Source of the DNA: Anas platyrhynchos
Taxonomy: Eukaryota; Chordata; Aves; Anseriformes; Anatidae
Length of the DNA stretch: 64,000 bases
Assembly (NCBI RefSeq): GCF_047663525.1
Contig: NC_092605.1
Coordinates: 2,790,001-2,854,000, forward strand
Reading direction: 5' to 3'
The notes under the pieces are model-generated. The model did no database searches and was not told the DNA's origin. It saw only the letters and a list, made by a program, of their open reading frames with translations. Below, in pieces: positions 45,346-57,300 of this stretch (positions are counted from its first letter, which is position 1; each line of letters starts with the position of its first letter). Position numbers and translations under genes: made by a program.

Positions 45346-48300
45346 GTAAGCGGCGGGGGGAGGCCGGGGGGTGACGGGCGAGGGGCAGCGGGGCCGCCAC
45401 AGGAGGGGGCAGGGGGGCCCTGAGGGGGTCGCGGCCTGTCAGGGGGCCTGGGGGGGGGTCCCGGGCCTCTGAGGGGGGGTGTGAGGGGGACTTGGCCTGT
45501 GAAGGGTTCTTGGGGGGTCCCTGGTCTCCTGAGGGGTCCCATGAGGGGTCCAGGTCCTGTGAGGGGTCCCTTAAGGGGGCCTATGAGGAGTCCTGGTCCA
45601 GTAAGGGGTCCCTTGAGGGGTCCAGGTCCCATGAGGGGTCCTGTGATGGGCCCCGGTCCTGTGAGTGGTCCTTTGAGGGGTTCTCGTCCTATGAAGGGTC
45701 CTTTGAGGGGTCCTGGTCCCGGTCCTGTGAGGGGTCCCATGAAGGGTCCTGGTCCCATAAGGGGTCCTTTGAGGGGTCCCAGTCCCAGTCCTGTGAGGAG
45801 TCCAGGTCCTTTGAGGGGTCCTGGTCCTATAAGGGGTCCAGGTCCTGTGAGGTGAGGGGCAATGAGGCCTGTGGAGGGCTTGTCGTGCCCTGCAGGTACC
45901 TGAGGGAACATATGGGGAACCAGGGATGGTCTCCTCTCACAGATAACCAGTGATAAGATGAGAGGGAACGGCCTCAAGTTGCGCCAGGGGAGGGTCAGGT
46001 TGGAATTAGGAGATGTTTCCACTCAGAAAGCGTGGTCAGGGGTTGTGCGGGGACGTGGCAGGGTCACCGGCCCTGGGGGTGTTCAAGGGAAGGTTGGATG
46101 TGGTGCTTGAGGACAAGGTTTGGTGGTAGGGGGCATTTGGAGGGTTTTTCTAACCCTAACGGTTCTATGACACTGCACCCAGGTCTGCAGCCCTCAGCAC
46201 AAGGAGGTTGCGGGGCTGCTGGAGCAGGCCCAGAGGAGGCCACAAGGATGGTCAAGGGGCTGGAGCACCTGTGCTGTGGAGAAAGGCTGAGAGCTGGGGG
46301 TGCTCAGCTACAGAAGAGAAGGGACCAGGGGACCTCACTGCAGCCCTTCAGTGCTTGAAGGGGGCTTATAAAAAAAAGATGGAGAGGGACTTTTTGTTCA
46401 GTCAGATGTTGACAGAACTAAGGGGAATGATTTTAAACTAAAAGAGGGGAGATTTGGATTGGAGGTTAGGAGGAAATTCTTCAGTCAGGGTGTTGAGGCC
46501 CTTGCACAGGCTGCCCAGAGAAGCTGTGGATGCCCCATCCCTGGAGGTGTTCTGTCCATCTCTCTGTCCATCCATCACCCCAGGATCACACAGCGGGTGA
46601 TGTTGTGCTGGCCCACAGGGGTGCTTGCTTTCTGCAGGCTGCGGCAGCCACAGACAAAGCACAGTGCTGGGGTTTCCCACCTTACGTGCTTGAGGTTGAA
46701 GCTGGAGTTGTGCCTTGACAGATTGCTGGATCAGGAACTGCCCTGTCCCCTTATCTGCAGGAACTCAGGCCGTAACCTTGCCATCAGATCTCATCTCTGT
46801 CTTGTCTTTGCAGCTCTCTGGCAATTGGAACTACAACTGGATACAAGCTTTTCTCCTTAAGTTCTGTGGAGCACCTGGACCAGGTCCACGAAAGCAGTAA
46901 GTCTCCTCTTTCTGAGCTGTGGCTGACAGCTTTAGCTGTGTTACTGAACTTCGGCCTGCTTTGAGTGATTCTGTGTACAGCTGCTGCAGAGATGGCATCT
47001 GTCTCTGCAGTTCCCTTATCAGGAGAGGAGCAGCTCTGTTTACTGCCCGGTGCGTAGCAGCCTTTAGAGCGAGCTGCAGCCTCAGAGAAGCTTCTGAGTC
47101 ACCCGCAGTACTTTCACAGAGCTGGAGGAGTCCCACAAGCTTAGAATCCAGCTTCTTTCTCACCCTGTTGTCAGTCTGACAGCAGCAGCTTGTCCTGCAA
47201 GCCAGCGTTCAGAGCTAGATCACTGCTGCAGATCTGTTTCAGACACACCTGGGAAGCTGCAGGCCACCAGTGCAGGTTCTGTGATATTTACCTTGAGATG
47301 GTTTTAGTGGGCTTCCAGTGTAAGAAGGTCACTCACAGGCGGCTTAACAGCCAAAGACAGGTACAGCCTTCTGCAGCACACACTCCGTAGTCTGGTTCAG
47401 GCCTTCACCAGGGTTGTTTCAGCAGAGATGCACCAAACAAGATCCAACTCACCCCCAGGAGATGCCTCCCTCCCCGCCAGCTGTAGTGGGAGCTTCTGCA
47501 GCCAGGCATAGCTGCCTCATCTGTGGCACAGTTCAGGCTCCTTTGCCTTACAGGGTAAGTGAGCTGCCATATGGCAGCAAGCCACAGCCATCTTTTAAAG
47601 TTGTTTAGGAGCTTGGATTCCCCTCAGAGGCAGATCCAGAGACGAAAGAGAAACAGATCCCTGCTGGTGCTGTGCTCAAGGTAATGGGCTGAGATGCAGG
47701 AATATCTTCAGAGCAGTCCTTGTACCTCCAGTGCAGGACAGCCCAAGCCCTGGGTACGGTTCAGGGCTGTCTAATTAGAAGGTAGAGTCCCTGATGACTC
47801 AGGTACAAGTCCAGCAGGGCCATTGTAACGGTGCCTTTTCAGGGTAAGAGGAGTCATCCCAAGCAGTCACTGCAAGACATCCCACATCACTGTTCACCAC
47901 AGCCATGCCAGAGCTCCACAGAGAGCATGACCCTAGTGAGGAGGAGGGATTAAACATATCAGCTTTCCCCTGCCTTAAGGAGGCTGGGAGAAATCAGACA
48001 CCACACAGAGTGGCCAGCAAGTTCCACGCAGCTTGTTCCTTACCTCAGTAAGCTCTGGCATGCTTGCTGCCTCCAGGAAGGTCCCTGACCAAGCTGACTC
48101 TCATTTCCTTTGGTAAAGGTGAGGGCTTCCTTTTTATATCCCGTTCCCAAGGATTGCCTGCAGCTGGAGAGCCCTGCCCAGGAGGGGCACAACAGCATTC
48201 TGCATCCAGGGCGGTTTCCTTAACCCCTTCCTCCTTTGATGCTTTGTGCCCTTTATGAGAAGTTTTTAACAAGAGCAGATGTTGAGCTTCTTAGCACAGA

Positions 48301-51300
48301 GCCTTCCAACCCTATTCCCTCCTGAGTCTCATTTGTCACAGCAAACCAGCCAACCATAAACCAAGCTAAAGGCTGCCTCGCTTTCCTTCTGTGCCCAGAT
48401 GAAATCCCAGATGTTTACATCGTGGAGCGTCTGTTCTCCAGCAGCCTTGTGGTCGTGGTCAGTCATGCCAAGCCACAGCAAATGAATGTCTACCACTTCA
48501 AGAAAGGGACGGAGATCTGCAACTACAGCTATTCCAGTAACATACTGTCCATCCGGCTGAACCGTCAGGTAAGAGGCTGGGGAATTGGGCTGCCCAGAGC
48601 TCTCCCAGTTTGGCTCTCTGCTGGTGCTGACTGTGCACGGAGCAGAGGCCAGCTGGGACCCTGCTGCCTGGCTCTGTTTGCACTCTGAACAGGGCTTTGA
48701 GGGGTAGGTAGGTACACGTTCTCCTCTGCCAGCTCCACCTCAGGCCTTGTAACCTCTGAGAGAGGAGGAGGAGGGCTGTGGATGTCACCTGCCATAACTG
48801 CTTGAGTAAAATAATGCTGGGCCCTTGTTTTCTTTGCAGTTACACAAAGGGTTCTTGTTGTTTGTTTCCTTGCCTATTCAGCACACAGTTCTGCCCCAAA
48901 AAAAACACCTTTTCATCTTCCTCCCTCCCTTGGATTCCATTTCCTGACTTCAGGACCACCTCTGCCATCTTTGTTGCAAATGAAACTGTCAGAATTGGTA
49001 ACAAAATCCAAGAGTATCTTAACCCCATCGATGAGGCAAAAAGCTGCTCAAGTACTGCTAGCTGCTGGGTTTTATTTTTACAGGTATAGGAAACATTCTG
49101 GTCACTGGGAAGAAGGCTTTTAGATTGTTCTCTGAACTGACACAGCCTCACACAGCCCTGAGCCCTATTTGTAGGATTTAAAGTCTCTTTTTTTTTTCCA
49201 TAATTATTTTCAAAGTATATGCCAAAAGAAGCCGAGGACATTTTACAATGAAGAAATGAGCAGTCTGGGTAATTGTATATAATCAGCCTCTCCTCAGTTA
49301 GCAACAGTGGGTCCTGCAGTAAAGCTCTCCTGTAAGGAAACTCTGGGTTGAGTTTCCAGTAAAGCTGTGTTTGACGAGAAGTTCCTGTACTTCAATTAAA
49401 TATGTCCTAAATTGATTTTTTTCACTTAAACGTACAATGGAGCTGGCAGAACGAGGACTTCCGCTGAATTGCAGATAGATGTATATGTATAAAAATAAAG
49501 TGGGAGGTTCTGCTTAGCAGTTCTAGGAAATCTGGGAGGAAAAGAAGTCTGGGATTTTTCCCATGTGCTGTTCCAGTGACTGAGGATGATGTGTAGGCAG
49601 CCTTGCTCCTTGGCTGCGTTACGAGCTTGGGTTCAAATCCCAGGCTGAGCTCACCCACCAACCATAGAACAAGCAAACCTGAAGAGATTTGAAGATACTA
49701 CGGATAGCTGGGCAGGCAGAAGATAAATCACTGAGCTTTGATGAGCTAGAAGCCAAGGGCACTGTCCCCAGAGGAGAGATTTCTACCTGTGCAGCAGAGC
49801 TCAGGGTGTGAGCACGACCTTCCTCCTTGGTGGAGGCCCCTGCTCTCCGGCCTGGGCAGTGCTGTGATCACACCCGTTGTGATACCTGAATTTCAGAGCT
49901 AACTCGAGGTCTGCCTCCTGCTCTGACCTGGGAGCCCAGAGGAACACCATCCGAGTGCAGAGTAATAACTGTTTTGTGCAACTGTACAATTTCAATCTGT
50001 GTTCAATATTTAAGCTGGTGGCAGTTGGGTTCTGCTTGTGCTGTCATGTTTGAACACCTTCCTGGGGTTCAGTATGAAAGCCTTGCTCTTCTAAAAGTCC
50101 ATATAAGGCTGAGTCCCATACAAGCCATTAACACAGGAAGACAGTAACGAAGTAGGAACAGATCTCAAACAAATGGTAAATGTTTTGATTTGACCTCTCT
50201 GTGGAAAATCCTTGTTGTGCAAGCAAAATAGTCCCTCGGTTGTTGCTGATCCATGGGAATTCCTTGTTACAGGCTCCACTGTAACTTGAGTTTGCATTAA
50301 ACTAGATCACAATTTATCTCAAAGGGGGCGATAAGGCTGTGCTATGGGATTGCTGAGAAGCTCTCCTGTAACCTCCCTGGATTTTCAGTTACTGTACCAA
50401 AACCCTCCTGAATTCTTTGGAGAGCTTTGATGTTTTTCCTGGCTGTGTCCATGCCCAGCATGTTTAAGTCCTCAACATACAGCTCAGCCGCTAACCTGAG
50501 CCCTGTCAAACTGGAGCACTACAGAGAAACGCAGGAAGCAGGGCCTCAAACACTGTGTAGCAATCGCAGCACCAAGCACTTTCTCTGAGGCTCTGTCTGT
50601 GTGCAGAGTGAGGATAAAAACCTTTCCTCACCTCGACAGCTCTTACACTGATGCCAGCCTGGGCTACAGGGCTGCACAGAGGGCAGGAGGCAGAGAACCA
50701 GCCCTCTCCACTCCCAGTGAGCTTGCCCAGGCCTCTTTTGCCTTTTCACCTCCCACCCCTATCACTCAGCTCGTCCTTTTCATGGGTTTTGTCCTTGTTG
50801 GTGTCAGCCCCCCATGCTGCAGCTCTGGCTGCTGTTGTTTAAAGTCTCCCTTCACCTGTGCAGCACTAGCAGCACGCCTTGCAGTTCTGGGAAAGCACAG
50901 GGTGGCTTTGCCGAAGTCAGCTGTATAAATATTGCTCTGACGGTCTCTGCAAGCTGATGGCTGTTACTGGAGAAAAGGCAAAGTCTTCCTGGAAATGCAA
51001 AATGGCTCTGACACAGCCCCAGATGCTGTGGTTAGCAGGAATAGAAGTGGGAAAGAGTTTGATCCGAGAGGAATGGTGGAGGAAAGCAAAGATTTTCTAA
51101 TGTGGGTGTTTTCAAGTTAGTAACTGAACTCCACATTTAGCTACTAAATAAGTGGCCTCATTTCTAAAGAGGTGGAGGCTTCCTGTACATGGATTCGGAT
51201 GCTTCATCTTCAGGAGCCTGGGCAGAGTCTGACCTTACATTTTTATTGGGATATTTTCAGGGCTTCTGGACACTTGGCACTAATACAGGTGGAGCTGTGT

Positions 51301-54300
51301 GCTCCCTGGGGTTAGACAGCACAACCCCTCGGCCAGATCCAGAGCCCAGTCCCAAAAAAAGCCTCTGCAAAATGCTCCTGTAACACGTAGAGATCTGAGA
51401 CACAAAGCTGAGGGATTACAGAAGCGGTGGCCTCATGCTCAGGTTGCAACATTAGGCTTCCTTTTTCCTTTCTGCCTTTCCTGCCCATCGTTTGGCAGCT
51501 CTTCGCTTAGCAGCTGCCTCTTGGCTGAGGGGGTGGGTGTTCCTGATGAGTTCATTCCACAGAAGAGGTGCAAGCACATTAACAGAGAAATACCCTGCCC
51601 GTCTGCCAGGATGGTGTAAATACTAGATGGGAAGCACTAACCCCTGTGACCGTCCCTGAACAAATTGTTCCCGCCCGGTTTTATACAATTCTACACAATT
51701 CTGGGCACACACAGCACAATCCTGCCTGCTGATGTCGACACGTTGAGTTTAGCAGAAATGGGAGGCCCAGTGCTTGGGTGCTTGCTCCCAAACTGGGAAG
51801 AAGTCAGGGCGAGGGGCAGGCAAGCCCATCTGTAGGCATCCTAACAAGCAGTAGTGGCAGCCTCTCTGCCCTGTGGCCTGTATGACCAAAAAGTAAATTT
51901 CTATGAAAAAAAAATGTAATGGAAGTAATTTGCTATGAAAAAAACATAAGAGTTGGGGTAGAAATAGACGGTAACCAGGACCTAGGGTGTAACCCAGGCG
52001 TGTCCTCATGTTCTGGGGCCTGGAGATGTGGAGGATCAGCTCTTAAAAGGAACAGAAATCACCACGTTTTATCTGCTTTCTAATGCAAAAGCAGATGCAG
52101 GCAGCCCTCAGAAGCAGAGCAGTACAAAATCAAAGGCTGTCCAGTGAGAGGGGATGCAGAAGCAGAGGAGATCACATTTCTGTCGCATTTCAGTAAAATC
52201 CCTGCAGAGCTTTTCTGGCAGCAAAGATGATGCTGTGAGAGCTGTGGGAGCAGCAGGTAGAGGCATTGTGCCTGCGCTGGTGAGGTTCTGGTCATGTCCC
52301 TTGTGTCCTTGCAGAGGCTGATTGTTTGCCTGGAGGAGTCAATTTACATCCACAACATTAAGGACATGAAGCTTTTGAAGACGATTATGGATACACCTCC
52401 CAATGCAACAGGTAAGCGCGGCAGAACTGCGTGAAAGGCAGAGCTGGGCTCTGCAGGAGCTTTGTTCAGCCTCGGTATTTGTGCTAGAATTAACCCAGCC
52501 TGCAGTCTGTGCACCCGCAGCAGCACAGCTAATTCCGCACTGAGGAGCCAGCAGTGTCTGGAGGCAGTCAGCTGGGCATGTGAGAGGGGAAACTCTGCTC
52601 TGCCCTGAGCAAATGCTTTGAAGGAGAGCAGAAACGGTCAGCAGGGTTTGAGTGAGGTTCGTTCTCACCCCATCTTCCTGCAGGATGGCCACACAGCTTC
52701 CCGGAGAGCACCTTTGTTCCCTGTACAAGTGAAGCTGTAGGGCAGGCCAGGACTTCAAGCTTCCCTCCATGTACAGGACAACTTCAGATCCCCCTCTGGG
52801 GCTCGCTGCTCTTCCTGCAGCTCTGGGGCTCGCTGCCTTTCAGCATGCCCCGTGTCAGAGCCCCACAGCGCTTTGCAGGAGCCACACTGTGCCTCGGAGC
52901 ACCCAGGGAGTTCCCAGCAGCCTGGGCCGCCACCTGATGTTACACCAAGCACACGGGAAACCCAAAGGGCAGGGCAGGGCAGGGCAGGTGGCAGCAGAAC
53001 AGATCCTCCCTGTGCAGCATGGGGTGAATCCGGCCTTCCTGCTGATGGGAGAGGAGCTATTTTTAGCAGTGAGCAGGGAAAGTTGGCTGCGTGCCGGCGG
53101 CGCGCGGTGCGATCCCGTCACCGGCTGCGGCATCGTCTCGGGGGCGGCTGCCTGTGAAGTTATCGATGCGCTCACGCCTGGCTGCTTCTGGGCTTTCAAG
53201 GGATGCTGTTCCAGCTTCTCCCCTGACCTACTTCAGGTCTTAACAGATGGCCTCTTCATATGGATTAAACGTCCTCAGTGCCGCAAATATAATTACAGTT
53301 TAAAATCTTCCTGAGAAAGCCCCGCCGTGGCAGGAGGGACGGGGATACCAGGCCTGGAGCTGTTTGCAGGCGGGCTGAACGGTCAGGTCCCAGTTTAAGA
53401 GCAGCAGCAATCAGCAGTTCCTGGGACAGGACGAGGCTGCTGCGGATCGCAGGACTTCATACGAGCTTAATTTTCTAAACCCCTTTTACCGCAGCAGCTG
53501 TCACCGAATGAGCTGAGTGACAAGTGCTGTGCCACGTGTGCTGCCTTTGTCCCCAAACATCTGCGCTGCTCCCAGGCCTGACCTCGTGCACAGTGTGTCC
53601 GGGAGGCCGAGGCGGCCCAGCCTTCTCTCTCCTTTGCCAAGCCCTTTCCGAGCAGGGATCCGGGGATTTTCTGCCCTCCCCTGGGGCAGTCGCTGTGAGA
53701 TCTGCACCCGCCACTGCTCAGAACCCAGCTCCCGACCCTTCGCCGTCCTTCAGCTGCTTGGCAATGCAGGGCTGGGCCCGGGGATCTCACAGCACGCAGG
53801 GGCAGCCAGCGCTGCTGTCTCACAGCTCGGGGGGAAGTGTGGTGACCTCCGGCTCCCTCACACGCACAGGCTGGGAGAGGCGATGCTTCCTGCAGTGGTG
53901 ATGTGCACGGACTTTCCAGGCTGACTGCACACGCTCCGGGCTGTCCCCTCGGTGAGGTCTGCCCAGCCTCCTCCACGCAGGAGAGAGAGAGAGGAAAACG
54001 CCCGGGGAGGGCGAGTCTGGTGTTTTTCGTGTGTGCTCAAAGAAGGAGTGAATCTTTTTCCTGAGAGGAAACCACGCTGCTTAGTCGTGAGCTTCCAGCT
54101 CCAGGCGAAAAGCACCCGAGCGTGTCTGAGCCGCGCCGCAACCCCGTGGGAGTGAAGCAAAGTCCCCGGGGCAACGCAGCGCCCTGGGAGCGGGGCTGGC
54201 TGCTTGCCACCCTGAGCACACCGGCGTGGGAGCCTTTGCCATGCAGGAGAGCGCCGGTGGCTCCTGTCCCCAGCGAGTCCCAGCCTGATTTGCTCCAGGG

Positions 54301-57300
54301 AAGGCAGGAGAGCCCAAGGGAGCGCCGTGGCTGCGAGGTGACTCATGGCAGAGGCAGGATTTGTGCTGAGGAGGTCACTGAGCTCCTGCTGACGTGCGTG
54401 CCACGAGGGCTGAGAGCTGCAGCTTTGGGAACCACCTCGTGTGGATCCCCTCACCCCTCAGATCCCACTGGAGCTGCTGGCTGGGGAGCCAGGCCAGGCT
54501 TCCCTAGTGCAGCAGCCTTTCTCCACGCTGCTCAGGGAAGCCACCTGTGAAGCAGCACTCCCAGGGGCGCTGCGCTGAGCAGTGCCAGGCTGTGCCCCCT
54601 TCCTGAGCCCCCCGCTGCGTGCACCAACCCTCACGGGGGCTGTCAGGTGCCGAGAGCAGAAGGGCATCTTCAAAGGCTGCCCGTGTCCCTTGTGATGCCG
54701 TTTTTCTGTGCGTCCCCGAGGTCAGCTCAGTACACTCCATCTGTGTTTTCCCCTGGCCTGGTTTCCCGTTTGCCTCTTCCAGACAGGCGCGGAGCAGAGG
54801 GAGAGGCTGACTCACGCCGGCCGGCTCAGAGCTCGCTTTGTTCAGCTGGAGCCTTCTCTTGATCCTCCGCGTAGAGCAAGAGCTGTGACAATCCCTGGGG
54901 CTGGGGAAAGACCCTCCTCAGATGCCCCCCTTGCTCTTCACAAGCAGTCTCTGGGCTGTCCTTGCTCTCCTGCCACCCCTCCCTGTGTGGGTGCCATCCA
55001 CCTGCCTTTTAATTGCCAGCACTTTGCTGCTGCAGCTCCTCTCCTCCGGCGCGCACGGTCCCTGGCACGACGTAAACGCTTCTGATTGATGGGGAGTGGA
55101 CCTCTGGGGCCCCTGGCTGATCCCGCAGCTCCTGGCTCCGCTGCTGCGGTCTCTTTGTTTAGTTAGAAACAACGACCTAAAACAAAAGCTTCAGCTGATC
55201 CTTCCCTGCTGCTGGGCTGGGGCCAGGGCAGCGTCCTGACACGACGTGTGCGCGGCTGTGCGCCTCCCTGTGTGCGTCCTGTCCGGGGAGCGTGGCACGG
55301 AGCCTGGTGGGATCCCCGACAGCCTTTAACCCCGCAGCTTCCTCTGCACGTGGGGCTACGTGGGACCCCGGGCAGCAGCCAGGAAGCTCAGGGTTGTACC
55401 GAACCCCTGAGTGGGTTCTAGGAGGGACGGGAGCACACGGCTGAGGTGCAGGAAGCAAGTGAGACCCGTTGCTGTGTGCGACAGGATCCGCTGGGATGGT
55501 CCTGAGCCAGCAGCAGAAAGCAGAGGCAGGAAGGGATGCTCTTTTCCTAGGTCACTCGGGGGGCAGGCGGATGGAGAGGCCGACGCACACATCCATCCAT
55601 CCATCCACTTGTCTCCTGTAATTCCTGCTCTCTTGGAAGGGGATGTTTGGGAGACTTCTGCTCGTGTTGGCACACAAACAGACGGTCGTTACAGCATAGA
55701 ATTCCCTCCATGGTTACAATTCAGCTAGGCTCAAGTTTCCTTGTTTGCCAGAACCTCCCTGCACAACCGTGGCATTTGCTGTGCCTTTCTCTGCTTCCCT
55801 TTTTCTCTGGGAGAAGGAAGTGGCACTGCCCAGCCCCACAGCTGCTGCACAGGCGTCCTTCTGGGGCTGTGTGCAGGCTGCACGGCTCACCCAAGCCTCC
55901 AGGTGTGTGCTCACACCCTGCTCACATCCACGGGTGTCCAAGTGAGCCTGGACAGGAGTCCTGCTAGCCCAGAGACCAGGATGTCCCTCCTTGTGTTTCG
56001 TGTTTCATGGCTCCTGCCTTCTCAAAGGAGATGATGAAGGGGGAGAAGCCCAGACCCTGCTACTGAGCAGGACCTGGGCTTTTTCCGAGCAGGATTTGGG
56101 GGAGGCCGTGGCGGGGAGCAGGGAGCCGTACTGGCCCACACCAGCAGGTGTCCCCACGGCTGAGGCATCGCCAGCGTGCAGCCGGCCCGCGCCTGGTACC
56201 GGCCACTGGCCCAAAATAAGGCAGCGCCTCGACCCCTGCGGTGTGCGTGGCCATGTCTTCGTTTTGTGTCCTCCAGCAACAAACAAGCTCAGCTGCACCC
56301 CTCTCGCCTTGCCAGGTCTGTGCGCTCTCTCGATCAACCACGCCAACTCCTACTTGGCTTATCCCGGCAGCGCGACCAGCGGAGAGATCGCACTTTACGA
56401 CGGAAACACTTTGGTAAGTGCAGAGCTCGCCCGTGTGGATACCGGCAGGGCCTGGAAACAAACAGCACCACAGCAAAGCCAGTGGGGCCTTTGGGGAGGA
56501 TGAATAAAGGCACTCCACCAAGCTAGGCTGCAAGGAACTCCTGGGGAGGCAGCCTCTGAGGTCAGAACATCCATTTCCCAGCTCTGGATGTGGAGGTAAA
56601 CGTGCCCCCTGCCTCTGCAGCTGGGGGGCAGCTGCCAGGCTGACACGGACAAGGGTTCACGTGAGCTTTGGCAGCGTGCACAGAGGGAACGGTGTGATTG
56701 GGGTGGCTCACGGAGGTTGGAGCTGCTGCATAGTGCAGGACCTGGGCAGCTGCTTTGCCCCGCTGCAGGCTGGAAAAGATCACAGCATCACAGAATTGAA
56801 GGGGTTGGATGCTGAACCCAAAGTCATGGGGAGGGCAGGGTGCCCGCAGCCCCTCAGGAAATCTCTCCCTGGCTAGTGTCACGATTAGCTGCAGTTTATG
56901 CCAGGGCTTTGGATTACATAAGGCTGCCACTCTGTATGTGCAGCAGGAGCTGAGGATCTGCAGCAGGGGAGGAGCAGAGCTCGCAGGGAAGGCGCACTGC
57001 TGCTGCGAGAGGTTCTAGCGAGGGCCTGGGCTCCCCGCAGGCATCCGAGTGGCGTCACTGCAGCAGCGTGTGCCGTACAGGCACGGTGTGCACAGAGACC
57101 TGCCAGGCTGCAGCGAGGGCACAGCCACGAGCCTGCAGCCTGCTCGGGTGCACCTGAAAGGAGCTCTTTGTAATCCCAGCGCCTGCCGTGCGCAGGGAGG
57201 GAGCTCAAGGTGGGGCAGAGATAACAAATGTTGAGGCTGCTGAAGGGATCCCAGAAGCATGATACGGTCCCGTGAATACACACAGGTGGTGCTGGACAGG

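Noticed and set aside
45315-46022. 235-codon minus-strand open frame rich in GPL/GPF repeats
   Set aside because: Made by the WIPI1 intron 1 minisatellite read in a period of five codons; no family resemblance.
53467-54454. Overlapping long open frames in WIPI1 intron 4
   Set aside because: GC-rich intron with frames open on both strands; no splice-site pattern, domain or known protein.
56772-56860. CR1 tail near WIPI1 exon 5
   Set aside because: ATCACAGAATTGAAGGGGTT resembles the reversed end of CR1, but the similarity fades within about 35 bases, too short to call.
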